From: Paraburkholderia sp. CNPSo 3272
Lineage (GTDB): Bacteria > Pseudomonadota > Gammaproteobacteria > Burkholderiales > Burkholderiaceae
Assembly (NCBI RefSeq): GCF_024206495.1
Contig: NZ_JAMBPQ010000011.1
Coordinates: 143,538 to 207,537 of the forward strand
Reading direction: 5' to 3'
DNA: 64,000 bases
Each line of letters begins with the position of its first letter. Within the stretch, counting starts at the first letter, position 1. A model generated the notes under the pieces. That model was not told the origin of the DNA, did not search any database, and saw only the letters and a program-made list of their open reading frames with translations. The position numbers and the translations under genes are program-made. This document shows, one piece after another, positions 25,097 to 34,793 of this stretch.

Positions 25097-26665
25097 CGGC
25101 AAGTCAGGTACGCAGTATCTAGGCAATGATTGGTAAACGGGTCGGGACAGTGTGCGCGCGGGAAAAGCACCACGTTTCCCGATGACGAAACGTACGGGCA
25201 GCCTCGCCTTCTCCACCCACAAGACGGGCGAGTCCCCCTTGTTGAGGCGAACGTATCCCACGGGGCCCGGGGCAGTAGGCGTCACTGACTCCTGGATAAG
25301 GTCGCAGTTTGGCTCTGCGCACGATCCGTTCTCCGGGATAGAGCCGGAGTTTATCTCCGACGTTCTCCCCCGGAGACTTCTCCGCTAGACGTTGCTCGAC
25401 TCGATCCGCGCCGGATGTTGATCGAGAATCTTCTCTACGACGTCGAAGCCCCCTTGGTTATTCGCTGCTGCCACGCTGAAAGAGTGCCAGCAGCGGGCGA
25501 GGGAACGATCGAGTGACGCTTTAGGTGGTCACCCCTTCTCGCGTGACGATAAATCACCGGCGGGAGCGCGGTAAGCAGGTCTGTTTTGATAAGGGACTGC
25601 GCCGAGTGTGGTCGCGATTCTCAGCGCAAAAACGAACGGGGGAGTAGGGTGTTTTCGGTTTCACGGGTCTCTCGTACGCATCCGATGATGTGACAATTGC
25701 CGCGCTCGACTACGCTTTCCGCTCTCGGGACCCCGTACGGATAGCGGCCAGGGAAGAATCTCGGCGCTGAGTCGGCTGCTGGCGACTGGCGCAAAGGTCT
25801 CACGGCAAATCCCTATTGGTTTCTCCGAACCCGGTCCATGGAGTGGGGCATCGCCGCGCTCAATCGCCAGCAATATCAACGCAACCGCCGTGTCGATAAA
25901 GTCACGCTGGGGATAAGGGCCGCATCAGTCTATGAGCAACGCGAAATGCGCGCAGCGTGGCGACCACGTCGAGCGCAGTCCCTGGGGATCTGTCGTCCAG
26001 CCGACATGATCTCTGCAACGCGCGGAGTTTCACAACTAACCGTCACCGACTCGAATGCAAAGAAAACGCCTGCGGCGCGGAGCAGTGTCCGCTCGGACGC
26101 GCGACGGCAGGCAAGGCAAAAAGTGGCAATGTCGTCGCCGCCAGACACTCATTTCGCGGCAGTTGAAAGCGCGAGCGAGACACGATGAGCAGTCTCGCGG
26201 ACCGTCGGGCGCGCTCCTACCTAACCTAACCCGGGCGCAAAGCCCCGGGCGGCTTTAATGGAATCGGAGCGCTCGGTGCAAAATCGTGAAACATTCGAAT
26301 GAGCAGGCTATCCGACCTGAGAACCATATGTGATGGGACTTTCGGACGTTCCGCAAGGTTTTGTTTCACGGAATCCGAGATCGAGGGTCAGCAAATTTCA
26401 CTGGGAAGACCGGCCAATCATCGGAGGCCTCGTCTTTGAGGCATGCATGTATCGAACGATACGTAATTTGTAGCAAGTCGCAAGCGTCTCAAGCCCGGTG
26501 TTTGGCGGACTTAATCGTACGAGGAGCGTGGCGCCGGCCAGTCTGCCCAGTTCCGAACCGCGAATTCCAGCCTCAAGTTACGGCAACTCCGTCGGGTTAA
26601 TTCACCTCGAAGACGGCCCGTCCGAATTGGCGCAATTGACCCCGGCCCGGCGAATGAAACCGCAT
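25097..26665. other. Gene-poor region next to the centromere
   Basis: About 1.6 kb with only short frames on both strands that lack ribosome-binding sites, family resemblance and consistent codon pattern. Short inverted repeats are present (for example CCCGGG copies near 26229 and 26247). I see no gene I can support. Confidence 0.5.
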
Positions 26666-26716
26666 GTCTGATAATCCCGCTATCAGACTTGACGATGTTG
26701 GCAAACCTGTAAAATT
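26666..26716 (+). promoter_or_regulatory. Promoter with adjacent operator-like inverted repeat
   Basis: GTCTGATA at 26666-26673 and TATCAGAC at 26681-26688 form a perfect inverted repeat with a 7-bp spacer. It is immediately followed by TTGACG (26689) and a TAAAAT about 15 bp later. This would drive the two-gene unit 26817-27537. Confidence 0.6.
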
Positions 26717-26816
26717 AGAGCTGTCTACCCGGCAACGGGCCTGGCGGCGCGAATCGCGCGGCGGGGCCTGAGAGCCCGTGTGTGGATACAATGGAGCGAA
26801 AAAGCCCGACCGACGA

Positions 26817-27365
26817 ATGATCGACTATGTGACCCCGGCGCTGATCGCCCGCCTGTTTCCGGACCCGCCCGACGACGCCATCGTCGTGACCGAGCCCCTG
26901 CCCATTGACCTAACCGTGGAAGCGGTCGGCATCGACTTTGCCGGTACGCGGTTTCTCGTTTTCTTCGCCGACGTCATGGCGTACGCGGGAAACGACCCCG
27001 ATTTCGTTCGCGACACAGCCACTGCATGGAACAATGGCTTCATTCCGGCGACGGGTTCGCGCATCGTCAAGTTCCTGCGTGCCGGCGCCGACCGGGACAC
27101 CATGTTCGACCCGGGCGCGTGGCCGCTGCCGGACCCCGGCATGATCTGGCAGTTCATGGAGGTGCTCGCTGTGGCCGTCGAAGGGCATGCCCTAGCGTTT
27201 CCGGCCGTGCGCCAGTATTTCTATGCGCCGCAGAACGGCAAGCTCGACTCGCTCTATAATAGGATGTCGCGCCGGTTTGGCCGGGGCGAATTCGGGGCGT
27301 CGTTCCGGTGTGTGACGCGGCCCGCCACTGACGAAGGAGGATTCTATGGCTTTGAACGCATCTAG
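26817..27365 (+). CDS. Hypothetical protein, 182 aa
   Basis: Start set at ATG 26817 (MIDYVTPALIARLF); a GTG at 26778 would add 13 residues. The protein is acidic and rich in Phe, Ala and Asp, with TRFLVFFADVMAYAG and QFMEVLAVAVEGHALAF segments; no signal peptide or zinc motif. It has a codon pattern like real genes here and sits between an upstream promoter/operator and an overlapping small gene. I do not recognise the family. Confidence 0.6.
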   Translation: MIDYVTPALIARLFPDPPDDAIVVTEPLPIDLTVEAVGIDFAGTRFLVFFADVMAYAGNDPDFVRDTATAWNNGFIPATGSRIVKFLRAGADRDTMFDPGAWPLPDPGMIWQFMEVLAVAVEGHALAFPAVRQYFYAPQNGKLDSLYNRMSRRFGRGEFGASFRCVTRPATDEGGFYGFERI

Positions 27366-27537
27366 CAGGTTGCGCCCGAAAGTGGTCGCGATGCAGAAGC
27401 GCGGCTTTGCCGTGGTCCTAGAACACACCGAGGCCGCGATGGCGAATGGCACGCTGCCGAAGCAGCCTGCCCGGCCGATCTATCGCGCGACGCTGCGCGT
27501 GCGCGCACGGCGCACCGCCGAATCCCGGCAGGACTGA
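27346..27537 (+). CDS. Small basic protein, 63 aa
   Basis: A strong ribosome-binding site (GAAGGAGG) lies 6 nt before ATG 27346, inside the end of the preceding gene, so the two overlap by 20 nt and are probably translationally coupled. The peptide is basic (about twelve Arg/Lys) with no hydrophobic segment, compatible with nucleic-acid binding. It ends shortly before a clear terminator. Function unknown; the pairing with an acidic partner in a repressible unit is a layout shared by toxin-antitoxin pairs, but nothing else supports that. Confidence 0.6.
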   Translation: MALNASSRLRPKVVAMQKRGFAVVLEHTEAAMANGTLPKQPARPIYRATLRVRARRTAESRQD

Positions 27538-27555
27538 TTCCGCCCGGGCACCGAC

Positions 27556-27580
27556 AACGCCACCTTCGGGTGGCGTTTTT
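27556..27580 (+). terminator. Rho-independent terminator
   Basis: AACGCCACC / GGTGGCGTT stem with TTCG tetraloop and a run of T, 18 nt after the stop of the small basic protein gene. Confidence 0.85.
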
Positions 27581-27777
27581 GTTGGCGGCGCGCGGCGGCG
27601 GTTCTTCGGCCGACCCCGTGGCACTTGGCCTTATGGCAATTTAACAGCTGCTGTGCCGGGCTGTTTCTTAAAACGCGCCGGAGAAGTCAGCCGCGCGGTT
27701 ATCGTTGCAGCGATCACCAGCAACGAATGGCGAGGCGCTAGGGTCCTCCTTTAGCTTGCCGTCTACCTGTTATCAAC

Positions 27778-28737
27778 ATGAAGAAAAGTGAACTGTTTCC
27801 GGATCCGTGCTGGGATGTTCGGCGTGTGTTGAACCAGCAAAGCAGGTATCCGCGGCTGCTCTACAAGTACCGTCACGTTTCGGCGCAGCATCTCGAGCCG
27901 CTTTTGCTCAGCTCCACGTTTTATCTGTCGTCGCGCGAGCAGTTCAACGATCCCTTCGATGCCCAATGCGTTGTCCGCGTCAGCGCAGACTTGCAGGCGC
28001 GCAGAGCCAGGCTCGAGCAGCTCAAGTCGAGCGCGAAGGGTAGGCGGGCAGGGCAGCCTGCCGGCCTCAACATGAAACAACGGGAAGCGCTGCATGGCGA
28101 TATGCTGACGCACGGCCGTGCGAAGATACGGGCGCAGAGAGCGTATGACCTGAATGCAAACGCCTACGGGATCTACTCAATGGCGGAAACGCCCCGTAGT
28201 TTGCTGATGTGGGCGCACTACGCGCACAACCATCGTGGTGTTTGCCTCGTCTTCTATGTTCCCGCCGACCCCGATGTCTTCACGTACGCGTTGCCGGTCG
28301 AATACGGTGACACCTATCCATCGATGGAGTGGACCAATCCTGACAGGACCGACGCGCTGAGGTCTCTTCTGACAAAGAGTACCGAGTGGTCCTACGAGCA
28401 GGAAAGCCGGATCCTGCGCACGCACGGTGCAAAAACCCTCCTGCCGTTTGAGCGGCGTGCGCTGACGGGGATCATTTTTGGTGCAAGATGTTCGGCCGAG
28501 AACAAGGAAACGGTGAAAGCGCTTGTCGAGCGGCGTATCAGAGCCGGAGGGACGTCTCCAGCGCTCTTCGATGCGCATCTCGCCAGCGAAAGGTACGCGA
28601 TCGGCATTTTCCCGCACGGAAAGCCGGCGCCACAAAGGTGGCGTGGCAGGCCAGCATCGCGCAGACGATCACGTCGGATCACACGTCCGTCGGCTGCCGC
28701 CGAACATTGCAGCGCTGATGCTTCCGGCGCGGCCTAA
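27778..28737 (+). CDS. DUF2971-family protein, 319 aa
   Basis: Recognised by LLYKYRHVSAQHLEPLLLSS, QFNDPFDAQC (near residue 60) and the distal MAETPRSLLMWAHYAHNHRG-C-VF, the hallmarks of DUF2971. The family is widespread in accessory and phage-related regions; its biochemical role is not established. ATG 27778 has no strong Shine-Dalgarno sequence. The last ~45 residues (after about 275) are Arg/Ser-rich and unlike the family, so the frame may run past the original end. Confidence 0.8.
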   Translation: MKKSELFPDPCWDVRRVLNQQSRYPRLLYKYRHVSAQHLEPLLLSSTFYLSSREQFNDPFDAQCVVRVSADLQARRARLEQLKSSAKGRRAGQPAGLNMKQREALHGDMLTHGRAKIRAQRAYDLNANAYGIYSMAETPRSLLMWAHYAHNHRGVCLVFYVPADPDVFTYALPVEYGDTYPSMEWTNPDRTDALRSLLTKSTEWSYEQESRILRTHGAKTLLPFERRALTGIIFGARCSAENKETVKALVERRIRAGGTSPALFDAHLASERYAIGIFPHGKPAPQRWRGRPASRRRSRRITRPSAAAEHCSADASGAA

Positions 28738-29133
28738 CGGTGAGGGTGTTGCCCCATGGAAGTTACGAACTGACGGTCGCCAACGCCGCAGGGGGTGTCG
28801 GTCGGCTAGGCGTAGGCCGCCAAAAACGCGCGGCCGCCTCGGGTACCGGACGCCAAACTGGCCCACCCTTTTTACCTTCTAGACCGCGGTTCTGCTCGCA
28901 AAGCGGCCCTGCCGAACAGGGAAGGTTACTTGGGTCGGCGCGAGGCAGAGGCGCCACGAGTACGTTGGGCGGTTCTCGCTAGGCAAACGCAAGTCGCTAC
29001 GCGGGCGTAAAAAATATTCGCGATCCCCCCTTTATTTAGAGCCATTTTGTCCGATCACCAAAACGTGGGTATCCAACCGTGATTTGCCCTTCGAGGCGTT
29101 TCGCGAAGTAAACGGACAAACTGATCTGACTAT
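28738..29133. other. Intergenic region without supported gene
   Basis: About 400 bp. The last ~150 bp (from 29000) are relatively AT-rich and probably hold the promoter of the membrane protein at 29134. Short frames here lack start signals. Confidence 0.4.
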
Positions 29134-30027
29134 ATGGCTCAAACCAAAATCGCATCTTTTGCCAAATGGCTTGCCGGTTCGTTGTTTCTTGCTGTCTCAG
29201 CCTATCTTGGGCAGCTGTATGCCACTATCGGCGCGGACGAGGCACAAAACCGCCCACGCCAGATTGATATCCAGAAGGTTCCCCAGCTTTCATGGGGCAC
29301 GCTATCCCCCGTCCCGAACGCACGGTTCATCCTTCAGAACACGCAGACGAACGCGAAAATCGACCAGGTAGCCGACACTGAAATTGTGCTCTACAACTAC
29401 ACGGATCGGGACGCCGCCGAGACCCAGATCACCATTGCGGCCAACAACGCCGATGGCTCGCTCCCGGAGTTCCTCGGTGCGCGCGCTATGGATGGCGGTA
29501 TCGAGGACTTCTCGGTCGCTGAGAGCATCAAGCCTGTTGTTCATGGCCGCACCGTGGCCTTTTCTTTCAAGGTGCCACAGGTGCTCCGGTCAACCAACGG
29601 CAACGGAAGTCACTCGTTCCAGCTCTACTTCGTCGGAAAGGTCGCCCCGAACCTTGCGGTTTCTGCGAGCGCGCCGAATTTTGGATGGCGAGCATGGGAT
29701 TCCTCGCACCTGTTCGAAATGCAACTCGCAGAGCGCACGTTTTTCCAGCGGTACGGTGCGCGGTTGGCCATGATCGCAACGATCGCTGTCGCGTTGATGG
29801 CGCTGATTGCACAGGGCATTTTCCTCCGCAACCGCGAGAAGAAGCGCATGATGGCGCTGACTGATGTGGTCGATGAGACGCTCAAAAATGCGAAGCTCAA
29901 GGACCTTTCTAATGATCAGCGTCGCCTGTTGGCTTCTGACGTCGCGTTGAACAGTTGGACCTCAATCTACAAGTCTATGGGACGCCTTGAGCAGCAGGTT
30001 TCATCGAAGCCCGAGCGCGTTGCGTGA
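29134..30027 (+). CDS. Hypothetical membrane protein, 297 aa
   Basis: An N-terminal hydrophobic helix at about 10-30 (WLAGSLFLAVSAYLGQLY) and a second at about 208-232 (RLAMIATIAVALMALIAQGIFL) bracket a ~175-residue domain that reads as beta-rich (TEIVLYNYTDRDAAETQITI), presumably extracytoplasmic. The C-terminal ~65 residues are cytoplasmic and helical. It stands alone between two gene-free gaps. I know no function; a membrane effector or sensor is possible but unsupported. Confidence 0.65.
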   Translation: MAQTKIASFAKWLAGSLFLAVSAYLGQLYATIGADEAQNRPRQIDIQKVPQLSWGTLSPVPNARFILQNTQTNAKIDQVADTEIVLYNYTDRDAAETQITIAANNADGSLPEFLGARAMDGGIEDFSVAESIKPVVHGRTVAFSFKVPQVLRSTNGNGSHSFQLYFVGKVAPNLAVSASAPNFGWRAWDSSHLFEMQLAERTFFQRYGARLAMIATIAVALMALIAQGIFLRNREKKRMMALTDVVDETLKNAKLKDLSNDQRRLLASDVALNSWTSIYKSMGRLEQQVSSKPERVA

Positions 30028-30481
30028 GCCGTGAGCTTGGCTGCTCCCGATTGCGGCGCCGGACTGCGGGGGCGCTGTTAATGTGGTCTACTCAAGCCGC
30101 TGGGCATTTCCCGATTGGCTACCTTCTTGCGCTGGCAAACCTTGACCACATGCATCATCAGGCAGAATTCGATGGCGCAGGGCACGACAAACAATGGGAA
30201 CGCTCCTCAGTTATCCTCACACTGCAATGGGCCTTCACAGGCCCGCGCCCGCATACCCGTGCGATGGCTGGGACGTCGGCAGGATGGCAATGATGGTAAC
30301 TCCACTTGGAGCAGACTCGCGTGTTCAATAGAAGACGCATCCCGTAGGAAATAAGGCTCCGAAATATGTACACTTTGGTTTGGTCGCATTCTTGGCACGG
30401 TCGCGGGTCTGGCTTTCACCTGATCGGCAACGGACCAAAAGCCGGCCGATCGCGAGTTCTACCTGACATCTTCCACTTCCG
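30028..30481. other. Intergenic region without supported gene
   Basis: About 450 bp between two accessory genes. An ORF could start at GTG 30024 (89 aa) but it has no clear ribosome-binding site or recognisable sequence. Confidence 0.4.
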
Positions 30482-31528
30482 ATGAACCCCGCTCTCAAAA
30501 AGACGGCAATCGGAGCAGTAACGGAAACGGCTGGCTCAGGCGTTGATGGGCCGTCAACCTTCGTTTTCACGATCAGCCCGATCCCGAAGAAGATCAACAA
30601 GCCCGGTCCCTTCAAGCTATCCAAGATCACGGAGGAATACCCGTACTTTTCGCATCTCCTGAACCTGACCGTGCAGGAAAAGGTTCGTGAATTGCCGGAC
30701 TTCTCCGACGATAGGAATATCGCTGTCATGTCAGACATCGGTGGCGAACATGACGAAGCCAGGTTCGTTACCTACTCGTTCCTCTTCATGGCGTACGACA
30801 AGGTGGGACCATTCGAAGAGAAGGTAAAGGAGCTACGCAAAAAGTACGGTTTGCTGACGCCCTATAGTGAATTTGCTTATAAGAAGCTCAAGTCCGGCGC
30901 CAAGGCGCGCGCGCTCGCGGAATACCTCCAGATCGTCGACCGTTTCATTCATGGAGCCGTCGTTACGATTGCGATCGACACGAGCATCAAGACGGTGTTC
31001 GGAAGCGACAAAAAACAGGCACATCCCGCTATGCTGGAGCAGCTTGCGAAGGACGGTCTCGGGACTTGGGCCTGTCCTGCGGCCGAGCGGGTGTTGCGCG
31101 TGACGAACATCATCGCTGCCTTCACTGAGTTGCTTACTCCCGAAAATCAGCGGCTGTTTTGGTACAGCGACAACGACCAAATCAACGACGACGGCAAGAA
31201 ACGCAACTTCAAGCACACTCAGCAGATACTCGATCGCGTGCTGTATCTGACGCACAAGATCGACCAGATAGGGGTAGGGAAGTCATTCGATGAAAAAAGC
31301 TATCTGGATGATCTTTTGAGCGTGCCGGACCTCGCGGCAGGCGTGGTGCAGGATTTGTTGTTCCAGCACGAGACCGGAGCAGACGTTCCTGGCGGCGACG
31401 AGAAGATCATCGTGATGCGATGGATCGCTACACCCGCAAAGCACCTTGCCAAAATCACCATTCAGGTGAAGCGGATGGAGAACGGCGAGATCGGCTACGG
31501 GTCCGTGGATATGGCGGTGCCACAATAG
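30482..31528 (+). CDS. Hypothetical protein, possibly DUF3800-like, 348 aa
   Basis: Soluble protein. The segment NIAVMSDIGGEHDEARFVTYSFLFMAYD (about 80-107) recalls the YIDESG strand that opens the RNase H-like DUF3800 fold, with Asp84 and Glu88 as possible metal ligands. Later acidic clusters (VTIAIDTSIKTVFGSD; YSDNDQINDDGKKRNF) could complete such a site. This is a motif-level guess. ATG 30482 has no strong ribosome-binding site. The context is accessory, just before the RelA/SpoT-domain pair. Confidence 0.55.
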   Translation: MNPALKKTAIGAVTETAGSGVDGPSTFVFTISPIPKKINKPGPFKLSKITEEYPYFSHLLNLTVQEKVRELPDFSDDRNIAVMSDIGGEHDEARFVTYSFLFMAYDKVGPFEEKVKELRKKYGLLTPYSEFAYKKLKSGAKARALAEYLQIVDRFIHGAVVTIAIDTSIKTVFGSDKKQAHPAMLEQLAKDGLGTWACPAAERVLRVTNIIAAFTELLTPENQRLFWYSDNDQINDDGKKRNFKHTQQILDRVLYLTHKIDQIGVGKSFDEKSYLDDLLSVPDLAAGVVQDLLFQHETGADVPGGDEKIIVMRWIATPAKHLAKITIQVKRMENGEIGYGSVDMAVPQ

Positions 31529-31745
31529 CGCGAACTGCGCGAGATCGATAAGCTCAGTTTGAGACGGCGGTATGGCGGGGTGCAGGAGCCGTAATACGGC
31601 GCGAAGCTCAAGCTTGGCAATACGGGTTATCAGACTGGATGACGTTCTGCATGATCGCCGAGCGGCACATGTATGGCGGGGTGGCGAAGTATCATCCCTG
31701 ATCAACCCGGGATGCCGGATACAGTGCCACGCGCGGAGCAGGCAG

Positions 31746-34700
31746 ATGAATCTCGAAGACTACGAACGGCATGGTCAGGGCGCCTACGCCGCGTTCGCAT
31801 CAACCGTTGCCGCCATACTGACAGCCGCAATCAACGCCGATCGTAACGTGCTTCGACTGCAGCAGGTGAAAGCCCGCGCGAAGGAGCTGGCTTCCCTGCG
31901 TGTAAAGCTGGAAAAGAGGGGGAAGCAGGGGACGGAGGCACTCGAGGCACAGATCAAGGACCTTGCAGGCTGCCGCGTCATCTTTTATACGGACAGTGAC
32001 GTCAACCGCTTCATCCAGTCTGGCATTGTTGACGGGAACTTTGAGGTACTGGAGGTCAGGATCCACCACCCGCGACGTGAAGTGGACGACGCTGCAGAAC
32101 TATATACGTCCAATCACTATGTCGTGAGTCTGAAGACCGAACGTCTCGCGTTGCCGGAATACGCACGTTTTGCAGGAATGCGTTGCGAGATCCAGATCCA
32201 GACGATTCTTCATCACGCGTGGGCAGAGATGGCGCACGACACGATCTACAAGGCGCCTGAGCTCGCCCGCTTCGGTGGCAGGGCATTCAACGACATCAAG
32301 TCACGCTTGGGGAAAGTCGCCAAACGGTATCTTGTTCCGGCCGGCTATGAATTTCAGAAGATCGCGAGCGATTTCCAGCGACTCATCGAAGGGAAGGCGC
32401 TTTTCGACGGCAATGCACTCGAGGTAATCGTCGAGGCGGCCGACAACAACGCGCGCGCCGATGCGATCGCATCTTTCGCAGAGCGCGTCTTACCGCTGCA
32501 TGACGATCTGCAGAGCTTCTACCCGGAAGTCGTCGAGCGTCTGCTCGCGGCTGTGGACCGTGCACGCGAAACAGGGCCCGTGTCGATCGAGACGCCCTTC
32601 GGAATTCTGGAGGGCAAGACATCGGGCGATATCGTCCGGGCAGTCGTCGATATCCTGACGAGTTACCGTTACCTCGGCGTGGATGTGACGTTCGACGCGC
32701 TGTGCCGACTCTACTGCCAGGCACCATCCAGCGACGAGGACAGGCGGTTGATCGCACTGGGCAAGCGACTCGCCCGGCATGAACTCGCGATCTGGCGTCA
32801 ACACGGCCCCGTTGTGCAGACCATGCTCCTCGAGCGCATGGAAATGCTGGACGAGGAGCGGCGCACCGCCCTGGCGCCGCTTTTGATGGCGATGCTCAAG
32901 GAAATCCTCGGCACGCAGGTCGAGGGAATGACAGCAAGTTCGTCCGCCGTGACCCTGCAGCATGGCGCGGTGGCCGCGTCCGAACTTCTCCGGGCGATCA
33001 GGACTAAAGCGCTGGGTCTGCTGAAGCGTCAGTTCGAGCTGGCGACAACGGATGCAGCGCGGAGTGCCGTTCTGCGCGCCATGCAAGCGGGCACACAATT
33101 ACCGTGGCGCGGCATGTACGGCAATGAGCTGCAATGCATGGTGATGGATGACATGCGCGAGGTGGTGATGTTTCTCACAGGGATAGCTGCCACGCTGGGG
33201 CTCGAGATGAACAGGACCAGTGAGGTGTGGGTTCACCACTGGTACCGAACCTATGTACAACTTCCCGACGCGATGCTCAATGACGCTGCACTTGCAGCCG
33301 CGCAGGCGCGAGTTGTCGAGGCGACGCTTGCGTTTCGCGATACGGTCAACGCGAGCGAAGACTTCGTGATCTATAAGACGCTGGTTGGGTTCGATTCGGT
33401 TCTCGGTCGCGCCTGGGAGGGAGAGGCTTCCGGAGATGTGGAGGCGTCAGCGTTCCGCGAACAGCAGGTTGGCGCCTTCATTGCGTCTGTCGATGATCAG
33501 TGCGCGGAGCTGTGGTTCGGGCGGATCAACCGGTACGCACGGACCGAGTCCGATGATGCCGCGACATTTATCGAGTTTTGCCGGTTTCTTGAACAGCTTT
33601 CCAGGCGCAAGCCGGCAATCGTCCTCAGCTACATTGACCGGGTTGAGGGGCAGCTTGCGAGGTTCCTGCCGAGCATGCTTGCTGGACTGATGCAGAGTGC
33701 GGAGCGCGGGGAGGTCAAGGCCCGGATCTGTGCATGGATCCACTCTGGCAGGCACCTGCAACAGATCACGTGGTATCTGCGGCTGGCTGCCCCGTTCGAT
33801 GTGGACTTGCTCCGGCGAGCGGTTGCCAGCGCTCGCCTGCATGACGATCGGATTGCGGTGCGCAACGCGCTGCTTGCGGCCGACATGCAGCACAAGGGCC
33901 ATCCGGGCACGCTTGCTGAAGACGTGTTCCTTCCGGCACTCCGTTATCTGGAGGAACGCCGCGACTTCAGCTGGTTGCGCCTTCCCTGGGTGACGTGGTT
34001 CGAAAGCCCGATCATCCACTCGCTCGACGTCGACCAGGCCGGTACGGTACTGGACGTGCTGCTTGCCCATCCGAGGTTCGATTCGGCAGCCGAGAATATC
34101 GCGGCCGCGATCGCGGAGAGGTGGCCAGAGCGCGTGATGGCGTTTCTCGGCGCTCGGCAGGCATACGCCCGGTCAGACGCGTCACCACTTGGCTACGAGG
34201 CGGTTCCCTTCGCGGCGCACGCGCTCAAGGTTCCGCTCGCCGCATACCCTGAAATCGTGCTGGACGCCGTACGCACTTGGTTTGACGACGCGCCTGAACT
34301 TTTCACGTACGACGGAGGGCGGCTGCTTGCGGCCGTGTTCCCGGATCTCGCGGGTGGACTCGCAGAGCGCCTTACAAGGCTGGTCGAATCAGGAGGCGCT
34401 GACAATCTCGCGTTTGCGCTTGCGGTGCTGCTCGCCTATCCGGACGCTCTCTGCGTCTACGATGTTGTTCGCAAGATCGTCGCAGTATTGAAACCAGGCG
34501 ACCCGCTGTTGCTGCGCACTCAGGCCGTGCTGGATAACGCGGGTGTCGTGCGGGGCGAATTCGGGTTCGTGGAAGTATATGAAGCGCGCAGGACGTTGCT
34601 CCAGACGTGGCTCGATGATCCGGCCGCAGACGTCCGGAAATTTGCAGCCGACCAGATCCATCGCATGGAGCAAAGGATCGCCGCGGAGACACGCGTCGCT

Positions 34701-34793
34701 GAGGCCAATCTCGCGCATCGCCGACTGCAATACGACGAAGAACTTGACCAGAGACCCTCCTCAGTCGAACGTGAAAGTGGCGCTGACCGATGA
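31746..34793 (+). CDS. RelA/SpoT-domain protein with large helical C-terminus, 1015 aa
   Basis: Residues ~25-200 match the (p)ppGpp-synthetase fold: ASLRVKLEKRGK (nucleotide-binding basic helix), IKDLAGCRVIF with Asp72, YTSNHYVVSLKT, and CEIQIQTILHHAWAEMAHDTIYK with Glu148, Gln150, His164 and Lys169. No HD hydrolase domain is present. The remaining ~800 residues are almost entirely helical with HEAT-like spacing and no known domain. RelA/SpoT-type toxins of this fold (toxSAS, CapRel) pyrophosphorylate nucleotides or tRNA. ATG 31746 follows GGAGCAGGCAG. The stop overlaps the next start (ATGA). Function as a growth-arresting or anti-phage enzyme is inference. Confidence 0.85.
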   Translation: MNLEDYERHGQGAYAAFASTVAAILTAAINADRNVLRLQQVKARAKELASLRVKLEKRGKQGTEALEAQIKDLAGCRVIFYTDSDVNRFIQSGIVDGNFEVLEVRIHHPRREVDDAAELYTSNHYVVSLKTERLALPEYARFAGMRCEIQIQTILHHAWAEMAHDTIYKAPELARFGGRAFNDIKSRLGKVAKRYLVPAGYEFQKIASDFQRLIEGKALFDGNALEVIVEAADNNARADAIASFAERVLPLHDDLQSFYPEVVERLLAAVDRARETGPVSIETPFGILEGKTSGDIVRAVVDILTSYRYLGVDVTFDALCRLYCQAPSSDEDRRLIALGKRLARHELAIWRQHGPVVQTMLLERMEMLDEERRTALAPLLMAMLKEILGTQVEGMTASSSAVTLQHGAVAASELLRAIRTKALGLLKRQFELATTDAARSAVLRAMQAGTQLPWRGMYGNELQCMVMDDMREVVMFLTGIAATLGLEMNRTSEVWVHHWYRTYVQLPDAMLNDAALAAAQARVVEATLAFRDTVNASEDFVIYKTLVGFDSVLGRAWEGEASGDVEASAFREQQVGAFIASVDDQCAELWFGRINRYARTESDDAATFIEFCRFLEQLSRRKPAIVLSYIDRVEGQLARFLPSMLAGLMQSAERGEVKARICAWIHSGRHLQQITWYLRLAAPFDVDLLRRAVASARLHDDRIAVRNALLAADMQHKGHPGTLAEDVFLPALRYLEERRDFSWLRLPWVTWFESPIIHSLDVDQAGTVLDVLLAHPRFDSAAENIAAAIAERWPERVMAFLGARQAYARSDASPLGYEAVPFAAHALKVPLAAYPEIVLDAVRTWFDDAPELFTYDGGRLLAAVFPDLAGGLAERLTRLVESGGADNLAFALAVLLAYPDALCVYDVVRKIVAVLKPGDPLLLRTQAVLDNAGVVRGEFGFVEVYEARRTLLQTWLDDPAADVRKFAADQIHRMEQRIAAETRVAEANLAHRRLQYDEELDQRPSSVERESGADR

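Noticed and set aside
25838..26188. 116-codon frame in the gene-poor region
   Set aside because: No start signal, no recognisable family, and overlapping frames of similar length in other phases.
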